Shown here: positions 28,916-40,579 of the stretch, one piece after another
How the letters are laid out: each line of letters opens with the position of its first letter
Position numbering within the stretch: position 1 is the first letter of the stretch
NCBI RefSeq assembly: GCF_001418205.1
Contig: NZ_LIQF01000002.1
Coordinates: 452,289 to 516,288, forward strand
Reading direction: 5' to 3'
From: Marinomonas fungiae
GTDB taxonomy: Bacteria; Pseudomonadota; Gammaproteobacteria; Pseudomonadales; Marinomonadaceae
Length of the DNA stretch: 64,000 bases
Position numbers and translations under genes: made by a program
The notes under the pieces: model-generated
The model's database searches: none
What the model saw: only the letters and a program-made list of their open reading frames with translations
What the model was told of the DNA's origin: nothing

Positions 28916-30154
28916 TTAGAACGAGCGGCTGTATTGAACGCCCAGTAGCAGAGCATCCGCGTGCGTGGTGCCAACAATGCTGGAAGCGCTGTTACTTTCG
29001 GAGACGGAAACATCTTCGCCTAAAAGATAGGTAGCACCGAAATCAATGCTACTTAAAGTGTCCGGTTTATAAGTGAACCCCGCAGACAGCCATTGACGGT
29101 CAGAATCTGGCACGGAAATCGAGCGTCTTTGAGCTTGCGCACTGGTGTCGTACATATAGCCGGCGCGAAGCTGCCAACTGTCATTCATGTAGTAAGTTCC
29201 GCCGATGGAGTAGTGCCAAGCGTCTTGCCAGTTATAGGTGTTGATAAGACCTGCATTATCAGCGGTAAGTGTTTCAAATTCTGACCAGCGGATAAACTGA
29301 ATGCTGTAGTGAATTGCGTATTCAGGTGCTATGCGATGGTAACCAGAGAACTCGGCAATATCAGGCAGTGGCATGACGACCGTATCAGATTGCTTGGTTG
29401 GAGTAGCGCCAAAGCGATAAACGTCTCCATCCGCTTTGATATCAGGACTGAAGTGGTAATCCAAGCCAAAACGGTTGTTTTCGTCAACCTCAAACAGCAT
29501 GCCAAGGTTATAACCAAAGCCCCAGCCATCAGCTTCGATCTCAAGTAAATTATCTGTGCCATATAGCCCGGCAATGACAGGGTTTGCTGGGCGAGTAAAA
29601 GTACCTTCCCCGTAGACGGCATCAATGCCTGCACCGAGTGTCAATTGCTCGGTCATTTTATAGGAGCCCACGACACCAAAATTTGCACTGAGTACATCAG
29701 TCTTGCCGCCGTACTCATAGCCTGCGTAGCCATTTTCAAATTCCGTTTTGGTGCCAAAGTTAGAGTAAGCGTTAATACCCCAAGCGAAACTCTCATTCAC
29801 AGGGTGGACATAGTAAAAGCTCGGTACGATTGAAGTATCACCAATACCATCAGAATTGGCTGATGCCGTGCTGGCAGTTAAATTGTTGGTGTAGGTGGCG
29901 TCTTTGACTTTAATGTCTGTGGTAATCGTTTCCACACCAATAGACATCGCGGGTTTATCGAATAAGGACATGGCGGCTGGATTGCGAGCAATTACTGAGG
30001 CGTTATCGCCAATGGCTGCATCGCCAGCAAAAGCTCGTCCTAAGCCAGTAGCTGATTGTGCATTGAGCTGAAATCCGGCAGCGTGGAGTTGCAGGGTAGA
30101 CAGGGCAATAGAGGCAGCAATGAGGGTTCTCTTATACGGTAAAAACGCGGTCAT
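28916..30154 (-). CDS. fadL: FadL/OmpP1/TodX-family outer-membrane transporter
   Basis: 412 aa. The signal peptide ends at LHAAG; the mature N-terminus GFQLNAQSATGLGRAFAGDA is the FadL plug signature, and the NPAAMSLF motif follows. The rest alternates as a 14-strand barrel and ends in phenylalanine (QYSRSF), the BAM recognition signal. The family takes up long-chain fatty acids or other hydrophobic compounds across the outer membrane; which substrate applies here cannot be told. Single gene with a candidate promoter at 30258-30286. Confidence 0.9.
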   Translation of the reverse strand: MTAFLPYKRTLIAASIALSTLQLHAAGFQLNAQSATGLGRAFAGDAAIGDNASVIARNPAAMSLFDKPAMSIGVETITTDIKVKDATYTNNLTASTASANSDGIGDTSIVPSFYYVHPVNESFAWGINAYSNFGTKTEFENGYAGYEYGGKTDVLSANFGVVGSYKMTEQLTLGAGIDAVYGEGTFTRPANPVIAGLYGTDNLLEIEADGWGFGYNLGMLFEVDENNRFGLDYHFSPDIKADGDVYRFGATPTKQSDTVVMPLPDIAEFSGYHRIAPEYAIHYSIQFIRWSEFETLTADNAGLINTYNWQDAWHYSIGGTYYMNDSWQLRAGYMYDTSAQAQRRSISVPDSDRQWLSAGFTYKPDTLSSIDFGATYLLGEDVSVSESNSASSIVGTTHADALLLGVQYSRSF

Positions 30155-30257
30155 AGGTTGTCTTCCTTCTTGTTATAATTGGGACGCAATAGACTTTGGC
30201 GCGCTACGCCATAGCATAAAAGTCTTTAGACGATAGACCCATCCCTGATGAGATTCC

Positions 30258-30286
30258 ATGTAAAATTGTTGCGATATTGCTGTCAA
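30258..30286 (-). promoter_or_regulatory. Candidate promoter for fadL
   Basis: On the minus strand a perfect TTGACA (30281-30286), a 17-base spacer and TTACAT (30258-30263). The -10 box is weak (3 of 6). It overlaps the region just 3' of the kinase gene and would give a leader of about 95 bases. Confidence 0.4.
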
Positions 30287-30292
30287 AATCGA

Positions 30293-30982
30293 TCATCTTA
30301 CTTTGATGATATGGTTAGCGAATGTTTTGCTTTGATCGGCAATTTGCGCATTAAGCGCATCATTTTGTTCAATTCTTTGCCACGCCTGTTTTTCACTAAA
30401 GCTCCAAGCTTGCTGATGACGTTTAGCTAGTTGTTTCAATGCGTCCTGAATGTTCAAATCAATAAACCAACTTTCGTCGAGCCAAATTTGTGCATTCTCA
30501 AAGCCATGTTGCTGATGTAATACGTAGAGTCCTTCGACTATTAAAACCTTAATTGAAGCAGGGATTGCTATATCGTTTTCGACGGGATCGCCATGGGCGT
30601 GATCGAAGCTAGGCCAGTACAGGGTTTGTTCGGGGTGTTGCTTGAATTTGGCTAAGCGTGTGCAAAACTCTTTGCTATCAAAGGTCCAAGGCGCGCCACG
30701 GCGAGCCAATGCTGCTTTTGGGTCAGGAAAGTTATTGAGCTGTTCTTTACTATAATGAAAGCCGTCCATGCTTACGCTAGCGACTAAGCCTTGCTGTTGT
30801 TGGTTGATACGATCAGCAAGATAATCCGCTAAGGTTGACTTGCCCGAGCCTGGCAGTCCAGCAATGGCAATGATAATGCGAGAGGGATGCTTGCTGATGA
30901 GTTGTTCAATCTTTCCTCGCACCGCTTGGTAGCGCTCTGATTGATCGAGTTGATTAAAAAGTTCTGTTTGAGTCATGTTCAA
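30293..30982 (-). CDS. P-loop kinase of the uridine kinase/YggC type
   Basis: 229 aa. The Walker A motif GLPGSGKST is at residues 42-50, followed by SMDGFHYS, the substrate-binding block of the uridine kinase/phosphoribulokinase/pantothenate kinase group, and by the hydrophobic strand VLIVEGLYVLH. YggC- and FrcK-like proteins share this architecture and are described as nucleoside or sugar kinases. The substrate cannot be assigned. It diverges from the DUF6482 gene. Confidence 0.8.
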   Translation of the reverse strand: MNMTQTELFNQLDQSERYQAVRGKIEQLISKHPSRIIIAIAGLPGSGKSTLADYLADRINQQQQGLVASVSMDGFHYSKEQLNNFPDPKAALARRGAPWTFDSKEFCTRLAKFKQHPEQTLYWPSFDHAHGDPVENDIAIPASIKVLIVEGLYVLHQQHGFENAQIWLDESWFIDLNIQDALKQLAKRHQQAWSFSEKQAWQRIEQNDALNAQIADQSKTFANHIIKVR

Positions 30983-31046
30983 AAATATTCATCCAGCTGA
31001 GTTATGGTGACGTATAACACAGAGTTAACCATAGGAGATTAGCGAA

Positions 31047-31343
31047 ATGACCCTGTCCGAGCTAGCAAAAATATCGACTATTGAGAAAGTCTGTATTCAT
31101 TCTCTAGAGTCCAACTTATACCAGCTTTCAATTATTACCGAAGGAGAAGAGCATTATATTACTGATCAAAAAGGGCGCTTCTTGACCAGTCATAACAAAC
31201 TCGATTTGCAGCAAATATTTGATGGTAAACGCGTTGAAAAAATGGTGCTACGGCATCAGAGCGCCTATGACGAAATGGTGGGCCAACCTGAGGGGCAAAC
31301 CAATGTATTGGAAGTGCCGCTAGGGGACCCATTTAAACACTGA
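31047..31343 (+). CDS. Small conserved protein, DUF6482-like
   Basis: 98 aa, soluble, with no signal peptide. The layout (ESNLYQLSIITEGEEHYI beta strands, then VLRHQSAYDEMVG) resembles the DUF6482 group of small proteins common in pseudomonads, in which a similar V-H-DEM-G segment closes the domain. AGGAG lies 10 bases before the ATG. Function unknown. It is 89 bases upstream of the ferredoxin reductase gene. Confidence 0.6.
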   Translation: MTLSELAKISTIEKVCIHSLESNLYQLSIITEGEEHYITDQKGRFLTSHNKLDLQQIFDGKRVEKMVLRHQSAYDEMVGQPEGQTNVLEVPLGDPFKH

Positions 31344-31432
31344 TTCTTCAATCATACCGCTCAGGTTTCTTCCTTGATCGGAGTCCACTATATTATTAGT
31401 CTCTAAAGCGAAGATAAATGAAAGGATATCGA

Positions 31433-32401
31433 GTGAAGGCTGTTATGTTGGATTTAATCGTAAATCGCATTACTAAGGAAACGGATAATGTGGTTCGACT
31501 TGAATTGGTTAAAGCCGATGGCGGTGCGTTACCGATTTATCAGGCGGGGGCGCACATAGAGCTGCAACTACCGAGTGGTAAATTGCGGCAGTATTCCTTG
31601 TGTCGCCTGCCAACTTCTGGCAAAGAGTTTGAGATTGCAGTGTTACGTGAGCCGAGTTCACGCGGTGGTTCGGATGAATTACATCGTTTAAAAGTCGGGG
31701 ATACACTGCAGTCTAAACTTCCTCAAAATCACTTCTTACTTAGCAATCCCCAAGCTTCGGCGCTACTAATGGCGGCAGGCATTGGGATCACGCCCTTGAT
31801 TCCAATGGCGCAGATGTTGGCCAAAAGTGGGGCGGATTTTAAACTTCATTACTCGGCCAAAAGCTCTAAGCAGGCAGCGTTTTATGACACGCTTAAGGCG
31901 GCGCCGTTTGCGGATAAGGTCGCATTTCATTTTACTCAAGAACAAGGGCAACGTGCAGATATTCGTGCACTACTAGCTGCTTTGCCTGACAAGCGTGACA
32001 TTTATGTTTGTGGGCCGAACGATTACATACATGAAGTGCTGGATACAGCCCGGGAGCTTGGCTGGCCAGAAGCAAGGCTCCATCGTGAATTCTTTAAAGT
32101 TCAGCGCTCCCCAGAAATAGACAGCGCTCCTCGAGAAGCCTTTCAAGTCAAATTGGCCAGTACTGGCGAAGTGTTTGATGTGGAGAAGGGGCTTAGCATA
32201 ACGCAAACATTGGAATTAAATGGTATTGAAATTCCTATTTCCTGTGAGGAAGGGTGGTGTGGCACTTGTATGACGCGAGTGTTAGAAGGTATCCCGGATC
32301 ACCGCGATACATTTCTCTCCGATGATGAACGCCGCGCAAACAATTTAATCATGCCCTGTTGCTCACGCTCACGCAGTGATTGCTTAGTGTTAGATATCTA
32401 G
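31433..32401 (+). CDS. Phthalate dioxygenase reductase/VanB-type oxidoreductase
   Basis: 322 aa from GTG 31433, chosen for AAAGGA 6 bases upstream; ATG 31418 is the alternative. Domain order: flavin-binding domain with RQYS at about 52-55, NAD(P) domain with AAGIGITPL and CGPN (about 193-196), then a plant-type 2Fe-2S domain with C271, C276, C279 and C309. This FNR-ferredoxin fusion passes electrons from NAD(P)H to a Rieske oxygenase. No oxygenase partner is adjacent, so its partner is unknown. Confidence 0.88.
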   Translation: MKAVMLDLIVNRITKETDNVVRLELVKADGGALPIYQAGAHIELQLPSGKLRQYSLCRLPTSGKEFEIAVLREPSSRGGSDELHRLKVGDTLQSKLPQNHFLLSNPQASALLMAAGIGITPLIPMAQMLAKSGADFKLHYSAKSSKQAAFYDTLKAAPFADKVAFHFTQEQGQRADIRALLAALPDKRDIYVCGPNDYIHEVLDTARELGWPEARLHREFFKVQRSPEIDSAPREAFQVKLASTGEVFDVEKGLSITQTLELNGIEIPISCEEGWCGTCMTRVLEGIPDHRDTFLSDDERRANNLIMPCCSRSRSDCLVLDI

Positions 32402-32478
32402 ATCAAGGTCTTAGCTGACGTTTTCCCCCTGTTCACGGAAATAGCTCGTAAAAGACGCAATTCTTATTCCCTTTTACG

Positions 32479-32507
32479 TTGAGTGAAAGGGGGTCTGATG
32501 CTATTAT
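32479..32507 (+). promoter_or_regulatory. Candidate sigma-70 promoter for pyrG
   Basis: TTGAGT (32479-32484), a 17-base spacer and TATTAT (32502-32507). The -10 matches 5 of 6 and the -35 begins TTGA. A 9-bp dyad CCCTTTTAC/GTGAAAGGG (32469-32477 and 32483-32491) overlaps the -35 box and could be an operator. Start near 32514. Confidence 0.5.
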
Positions 32508-32520
32508 TTGCTCCCGTCCT

Positions 32521-32546
32521 AAGGTGCTTTTTTAAGTGCCTTTTCT
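32521..32546 (+). promoter_or_regulatory. Terminator-like hairpin in the pyrG leader
   Basis: AAGGTGCTT and AAGTGCCTT (32521-32529 and 32534-32542) can pair over nine positions including two G-U wobbles, with a TTTT loop and a TTTTCTCATTTT tail. It begins a few bases after the predicted start and about 40 bases before the pyrG ATG, so it could attenuate pyrG. It could instead terminate readthrough from the upstream reductase gene if the promoter prediction is wrong. Confidence 0.45.
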
Positions 32547-32554
32547 CATTTTGA

Positions 32555-34219
<1,665 letters not shown>

Positions 34220-34258
34220 ATTTAACAAACAGATGTTTGTGAATTATTCATCTACTAA

Positions 34259-35566
<1,308 letters not shown>

Positions 35567-35583
35567 TTTTCGGTCTCTTTATC

Positions 35584-35613
35584 AAAGGGAGAACATTCGT
35601 TCTCCCTTTTCTG
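35584..35613 (+). terminator. Terminator of eno
   Basis: Eleven-base-pair perfect stem AAAGGGAGAAC/GTTCTCCCTTT (35584-35594 and 35599-35609) with loop ATTC and a tail TCTGTTTTTTTT. It separates the pyrG-eno transcript from ftsB-ispD and downstream genes. Confidence 0.9.
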
Positions 35614-35677
35614 TTTTTTTTTCCGTCATTTCGCGAAATAATGGGCATTCATTTGTCCAGAGTCTGAATCTTCCAAC

Positions 35678-35956
35678 ATGATGTTGCGTATTTTCCTTGC
35701 CGTCTTCGTAAGCGCGTCTGCCTATTTCTTCTTTCAAGCCTATTGGGGGGAGCAAGGTGTGAAACGTGAAGAGGAGCTCGCCAAACAGATTGAATATCAA
35801 GAGCAAATTAATAAGCGCTTAAAGGTGCGCAATGATGCCCTGCGGGCACAAATCAACGATCTACGTCGTGGCGAGGATGCTATTGAAGAGCATGTTCGGA
35901 CCGAACTCCAATACATTAAAGACGGCGAAGTCTTTTATCGAATAGTAGAAAAGTAA
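35678..35956 (+). CDS. ftsB: Cell-division protein FtsB
   Basis: 92 aa. One N-terminal transmembrane helix (about 4-22) followed by a periplasmic coiled coil with heptad pattern (about 28-68) and the short C-terminal region that ends near EVFYRIVE. This is the bitopic FtsB partner of FtsL and FtsQ in the divisome. It lies between eno and ispD, as in E. coli and pseudomonads. Met1 and Met2 are both possible starts. Confidence 0.93.
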   Translation: MMLRIFLAVFVSASAYFFFQAYWGEQGVKREEELAKQIEYQEQINKRLKVRNDALRAQINDLRRGEDAIEEHVRTELQYIKDGEVFYRIVEK

Positions 35957-36651
35957 TGACACAGTTTTGGGTGATTATTCCAGCCGCTGGCGTTGGCAAA
36001 CGTATGGCCAGTGCGCAGCCTAAGCAATATCTATTGCTTAATGGCAAGACCATTCTTGATACCACCATTGAGAAATTTCTTGAGCATCCGCAAATTGCTG
36101 GGATTGCCGTGGGCGTGAGTCCTGATGACGAGTATTGGCAGCATTCGGAATGGGCCGGTAACCCTCAGGTAGTGAGGTTTGATGGCGGTGCTGAGCGTTC
36201 TGAAACCGTACTTAATGGCTTACAAGTATTGATGGCAATTGGTATCGCTGATGACGCGTCGGTGCTGGTGCATGATGCGGCTCGCCCTTTGATCAGTGAA
36301 GCAGCGTTAACGCGTATTATGGCTCACACCGGAGAGCAAGGTGCTTTATTAGCTATACCTTGCAAGGACACTTTAAAGTTGGCCGAAGAGCAACGCGCTA
36401 CAGCAACTGTGGACCGCAGCGTCATTTGGCAAGCACAAACGCCACAGAAATTCCCATTGATGGCTCTCTATCAAGGTATTGCGAACGCGATGGAAGAAGG
36501 CATTGCCATTACCGATGAAAGCTCGGCGATGGAGTTGATGGGCTGGCAGCCGGATCTGATTGAAGGTGAATCCCATAATCTAAAGATTACCGTTCCTGAA
36601 GATCTTATCATCGCTCAAGCACTGTTAAGCATTCATCAAGCACAGAATTAA
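35956..36651 (+). CDS. ispD: 2-C-methyl-D-erythritol 4-phosphate cytidylyltransferase
   Basis: 231 aa. The nucleotide-binding loop IIPAAGVGKRMASAQPKQY is close to the N-terminus, and VLVHDAARPLI is the second conserved block; both belong to the IspD cytidylyltransferases, which form CDP-ME in the MEP pathway. The start codon shares one base with the ftsB stop. ispF follows after 12 bases. Confidence 0.97.
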   Translation: MTQFWVIIPAAGVGKRMASAQPKQYLLLNGKTILDTTIEKFLEHPQIAGIAVGVSPDDEYWQHSEWAGNPQVVRFDGGAERSETVLNGLQVLMAIGIADDASVLVHDAARPLISEAALTRIMAHTGEQGALLAIPCKDTLKLAEEQRATATVDRSVIWQAQTPQKFPLMALYQGIANAMEEGIAITDESSAMELMGWQPDLIEGESHNLKITVPEDLIIAQALLSIHQAQN

Positions 36652-36663
36652 TAGGAGAACTCC

Positions 36664-37152
36664 ATGTTTCCATTTCGAGTCGGTCATGGCTTTGATGTCC
36701 ACAAGTTTGGTGAAGGGGATCACATTGTTATTGGTGGTGTCACTATTCCTTATGAAAAAGGCTTAGTGGCGCATTCTGATGGTGACGTGGCACTGCACGC
36801 GTTAACAGATGCGTTGTTAGGCGCTGTAGCCTTAGGGGATATTGGTAAACACTTTCCCGATACGGATGAGGCCTTTGCGGGGGCTGATAGCCGTGGTTTA
36901 TTGCGTCAAGCGTTTGCTGAAGTGAAAAACTTGGGTTGGCGCGTCGGCAATGTGGATGTGACCATTATTGCTCAAGCGCCGAAAATGCGTCCACATATTG
37001 ATGCCATGCGCGCTAACATCGCTGCTGATCTAGAGATCGATATGGATGCGACCAATGTCAAAGCGACGACGACGGAAAAGTTAGGTTTTACTGGCCGTAA
37101 AGAAGGCATTGCCGTTGAGGCCGTGGCATTACTCTATCGAGACAATACATGA
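36664..37152 (+). CDS. ispF: 2-C-methyl-D-erythritol 2,4-cyclodiphosphate synthase
   Basis: 162 aa, normal length. The metal-binding DVH (D11, H13) and the [18 protein letters not shown] block (residues 37 on) are intact, and [12 protein letters not shown] is the C-terminal signature. It forms MEcPP from CDP-ME2P. The stop overlaps the truD start by 4 bases. Confidence 0.98.
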   Translation: MFPFRVGHGFDVHKFGEGDHIVIGGVTIPYEKGLVAHSDGDVALHALTDALLGAVALGDIGKHFPDTDEAFAGADSRGLLRQAFAEVKNLGWRVGNVDVTIIAQAPKMRPHIDAMRANIAADLEIDMDATNVKATTTEKLGFTGRKEGIAVEAVALLYRDNT

Positions 37153-38243
37153 ACACACAGTGGCAGTATGCTTGGACTGAGCCTCAGGCCAGCGCGGATT
37201 TAAAAGCGTTTGCCAGTGACTTTCTGGTCGAAGAGGTTCTTGGATTTGAGCCGGAAGGGAAAGGGGAATTCGTTTATCTTTGGGTCGAAAAACAAGGGGT
37301 TAACACAGATTATCTGGCCAAGCGTTTAGCGCAGGCTGCGGATATTTCGCCAAGCCGAGTGAGCTATGCTGGTGTTAAAGATCGGCACGCCTGCACACGT
37401 CAATGGTTCTGTTTACATATTATTGGTCAAGCACCAGATTTGACAGTCATTGAACAGGTGTTTCGTGACCCAGAAGTGGTTCGTGTGTTACGCCAAACTC
37501 GCCATTCTAAAAAACTACGTACCGGCGGCTTGCAAGGTAACCGCTTTGTCTTGCGTCTACGCAATCTGCAGGGAGATCGTGCGGAGATCGAGCAACGTCT
37601 CAGTTTGATTGAGCGATTTGGCGTGCCAAATTACTACGGCGAACAACGTTTTGGCATACAGGGCAATAATCTCGTAAATGGCTACGAGTTTGTTATGCCA
37701 GGGCGTAAAGGTACTCACAAACTGAATAAAACACAGTCTTTTTGGCTGTCTGCGATTCGTTCATGGTTCTTTAATGAAGCGTTGTCAAGCTTTGTGCAGC
37801 AGGGCAGTTGGGATCTACTGAGTATTGGTGATATAGCTCAGCCTAGAGATGGTAGCCAATCGTTTCGTATCAAAGAGTTAACACTTGAACAACTCTACCG
37901 AAATCGTAACGGTGATATTTCACCAGTTTTGCCGTTGATTAGCGATGGCTGGCCGATGGGGACGAATCCTGAGCGAGCGCAGGCGATGCAGACGCTTTAC
38001 CAAAATCATCAAGCCTTGTTGGCAGGTTTGATCTCGTTTGATTTTTCCCGTGATAGCCGTGCGACACGTATTGTGCCAAATAATATGGCGTGGGAATTGC
38101 TATCTAAGCAAGGTGAAGCGGACCAGCTAGTATTGCAATTTGATTTGCCAAAAGGTGCGTTTGCTACCAGCGTATTGCGCGAACTGTTTAATATTAATGA
38201 CAAATCCCAAGAAAAGCATAATGAGATTACTTTTAGCGAATGA
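37149..38243 (+). CDS. truD: tRNA pseudouridine(13) synthase
   Basis: 364 aa. Catalytic aspartate D78 lies in the [11 protein letters not shown] motif that defines TruD; the [14 protein letters not shown] and NYYGEQRFG segments are also typical. It isomerises U13 of tRNA-Glu. It lies in the conserved ispF-truD-surE-pcm order. The 3' end overlaps the surE start by 23 bases. Confidence 0.96.
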   Translation: MNTQWQYAWTEPQASADLKAFASDFLVEEVLGFEPEGKGEFVYLWVEKQGVNTDYLAKRLAQAADISPSRVSYAGVKDRHACTRQWFCLHIIGQAPDLTVIEQVFRDPEVVRVLRQTRHSKKLRTGGLQGNRFVLRLRNLQGDRAEIEQRLSLIERFGVPNYYGEQRFGIQGNNLVNGYEFVMPGRKGTHKLNKTQSFWLSAIRSWFFNEALSSFVQQGSWDLLSIGDIAQPRDGSQSFRIKELTLEQLYRNRNGDISPVLPLISDGWPMGTNPERAQAMQTLYQNHQALLAGLISFDFSRDSRATRIVPNNMAWELLSKQGEADQLVLQFDLPKGAFATSVLRELFNINDKSQEKHNEITFSE

Positions 38244-38967
38244 TGATGGTTTGGATGCGCAAGGTATTCAAACTTTAGTACGGTACTTGGAAAATGACTT
38301 TGAATGTACCTTGGTCGCACCGGATCGAGATCGCAGTGGCGCCAGTAATTCTCTGACCTTGACGCGCCCTCTACGTCCAACGTTGGTACGTGAAAGACAG
38401 TACAAAGTGGACGGCACGCCAACCGACTGCGTGAACCTAGCCTTGTCAGAAGTGATTGATGGTAAGTTTGATGCAGTGATCTCTGGTATCAATCACGGCC
38501 CTAATTTAGGCGATGACGTGATTTATTCCGGTACGGTCGCGGCCGCAATGGAAGCGCGCCATCTAGGGCGGCCAGCGATTGCCGTTTCCTTGGTTGGTAA
38601 TCGCCACTTTGATACCGCTGCAAAGGTAGTCGGACAACTTTTGCGCGATGCACATACTCTGTCATTACCTCCTAAGGTACTGCTTAATATCAATGTTCCA
38701 GATATTCCTTATGCTGAACTCAAGGGTATGAGGGTCACTCGTTTGGGATACCGACATCAGGCTCACCCAGCTATCCCTGCTAACCATCCAAAAGGCTTGG
38801 AATGCTATTGGATTGGAGCTTTAGCCGAGCCTAATGATGCCGCAGACGATACTGATTTTTACGCAGTCGCCAATGGTTATGTATCGATTACACCGATTCA
38901 TACGGATATGACCTGCCATTCGGCGATACATCAATTAAATCAATGGGTAAATGATTTAACACCATGA
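38221..38967 (+). CDS. surE: 5'/3'-nucleotidase SurE
   Basis: 248 aa from ATG 38221, which gives the canonical N-terminus [10 protein letters not shown] with metal ligands D8 and D9. The SGINHGPNLGDDVIYSGTVAA region carries the remaining conserved ligands (Ser/Asn). It is a stationary-phase survival phosphatase that acts on nucleoside monophosphates. The start lies 23 bases inside truD and has only a weak purine-rich upstream sequence, which suggests translational coupling. Confidence 0.96.
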   Translation: MRLLLANDDGLDAQGIQTLVRYLENDFECTLVAPDRDRSGASNSLTLTRPLRPTLVRERQYKVDGTPTDCVNLALSEVIDGKFDAVISGINHGPNLGDDVIYSGTVAAAMEARHLGRPAIAVSLVGNRHFDTAAKVVGQLLRDAHTLSLPPKVLLNINVPDIPYAELKGMRVTRLGYRHQAHPAIPANHPKGLECYWIGALAEPNDAADDTDFYAVANGYVSITPIHTDMTCHSAIHQLNQWVNDLTP

Positions 38968-39626
38968 GCATTGCATTGGATGACCTATTAAAACGTTCAT
39001 CACCTCGTTCTAGCCAAATGTTAGAGCATTTGATTCGTGAAGGGGTTAGTCATAAAGAATTGCTTGAACTCATGGCAAGCTTGCCGCGTCATGAATTCGT
39101 TGAGCCTGCTTTTTCTCACCTTGCCTATAGCCCTACGCCGCTACCCATTGGACGTAATCAGACCATTAGCCAGCCATTGACTGTGGCTAGGATGACCTCG
39201 TGGTTGTTAAAGTACTCGCGCTTAGGGCGAGTCTTAGAGATTGGCACGGGGTCGGGTTATCAAACATGCCTTTTGGCGCACTTTTTTAATAAGGTGCATA
39301 CCATTGAACGCCAACAGAGCTTATATGTCCAAGCTCAAGAGCGCCTTCGTAAAATGCAGATTAATAACGTTGAATTCTTACATGGTGATGGACATTTAGG
39401 TTGGCCGCAGAAAGTGCAGATGGATGCCATTATTGTTACTGCTATGGCCAGTAAGGTCCCGTCCGCCTTGACCGATATGTTAAAAGAAAACGGTGTACTG
39501 ATTATGCCGATTGCCGATGAAGTGCCTTCTATTGGTTGTTGGCGTAGGGTGGGTGATAGATGGAAGCGTTTGGAATCTGCCCCAGCTCAATTTGTGCCGT
39601 TACTAGAAGGAAAAGTCGATGCCTAA
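38964..39626 (+). CDS. pcm: Protein-L-isoaspartate O-methyltransferase
   Basis: 220 aa. The SAM motif EIGTGSGYQT is visible, together with the PCMT active-site region PIGRNQTISQP. It repairs isoaspartyl residues in aged proteins. The ATGA overlap with surE (4 bases) and 8-base overlap with the following gene indicate tight coupling. This stationary-phase cluster continues to nlpD and rpoS. Confidence 0.96.
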   Translation: MSIALDDLLKRSSPRSSQMLEHLIREGVSHKELLELMASLPRHEFVEPAFSHLAYSPTPLPIGRNQTISQPLTVARMTSWLLKYSRLGRVLEIGTGSGYQTCLLAHFFNKVHTIERQQSLYVQAQERLRKMQINNVEFLHGDGHLGWPQKVQMDAIIVTAMASKVPSALTDMLKENGVLIMPIADEVPSIGCWRRVGDRWKRLESAPAQFVPLLEGKVDA

Positions 39627-40563
39627 GTGGCTCAAGATCTATTTAAGTGGTGTACTAATGGGTGCCGCGGATGTCGTGCCTGGAGTCTCAGGTGGCACCA
39701 TGGCATTTATTGTAGGGATTTATGACCGTTTGATCGCTGCTCTGAGTGGTGTAAATGCCAACAGTTTAAAGATGCTTTGCAAAGGGGATGTAAAAGGGCT
39801 CTGGCGTCATTTTGATGGGGCTTTTCTTCTGACATTATTGCTGGGCATTGTCACCAGTATTTTTGCAATCGCTAGTCTGATCACTACTTTGCTTCAAGAC
39901 TATCCTGTGTGGTTGTGGAGTTTTTTCTTTGGTTTGATCCTAGCATCCGCTTATATCTTAATCCATGAAATGCAACGCTTCCGATTAGCTCACGGTGCTG
40001 TGATGTTCATAGGGATCTTGCTTGGTTCAGCCCTATCTATGCTGGTGCCGACACAAGTAGATACGGGGCTATGGATGGTATTTGTTTCAGGTATGATCGC
40101 CATCTGCGCAATGATTCTACCGGGAATTTCTGGCAGTTTTATTCTGCTGATGATGGGTATGTATGGCGTTGTTATTTCAGCTGTAAAAGACTTGAATATC
40201 GTCGTAATTGCTGTGTTTGCGCTAGGGGCGTTACTGGGGTTATTAAGTTTTTCTAAGCTATTAAATTGGCTACTTCAGCACGCTAAATCCATCACCTTAG
40301 CATTCTTGACTGGCATCATGATGGGAGCCTTGGTCAAAGTGTGGCCTTGGAAAGAGGCTCTGTCTTATATTGAAGTTGGCCATAAGCGAATTCCAAGCGA
40401 AGAGCACTTATTGTTGCCGTGGAATATGGCAAATTATGAATGGGTCAATGGTTTACTCATTCCCTGTGCTTTGATTCTTTTAGGAGGAGCGTTAGTTTAT
40501 GGTGCACATTACATCTCCATTACAAAAAGCATACGTTCTGACAACAAAGTAAGAGAAGTGTAA
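39619..40563 (+). CDS. DUF368 membrane protein, likely polyprenyl-phosphate translocase
   Basis: 314 aa with about eight to nine transmembrane helices. The N-terminal GAADVVPGVSGGTMAFIVGIYDR contains the DUF368 motif, and an inverted-repeat copy appears as AMILPGISGSFILLMMGMY. DUF368 members (PopT in Vibrio cholerae) were identified as undecaprenyl-phosphate recycling translocases, which supports that role here by homology. It overlaps pcm by 8 bases and precedes nlpD by 16 bases, an unusual location inside the surE-nlpD-rpoS cluster. Confidence 0.88.
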   Translation: MPKWLKIYLSGVLMGAADVVPGVSGGTMAFIVGIYDRLIAALSGVNANSLKMLCKGDVKGLWRHFDGAFLLTLLLGIVTSIFAIASLITTLLQDYPVWLWSFFFGLILASAYILIHEMQRFRLAHGAVMFIGILLGSALSMLVPTQVDTGLWMVFVSGMIAICAMILPGISGSFILLMMGMYGVVISAVKDLNIVVIAVFALGALLGLLSFSKLLNWLLQHAKSITLAFLTGIMMGALVKVWPWKEALSYIEVGHKRIPSEEHLLLPWNMANYEWVNGLLIPCALILLGGALVYGAHYISITKSIRSDNKVREV

Positions 40564-40579
40564 AAAAGGGCTCCCTCGA

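Noticed and set aside
38009..38422. 137-aa minus-strand frame over truD/surE
   Set aside because: Antisense to two conserved coding genes; no ribosome-binding site or recognisable domain.
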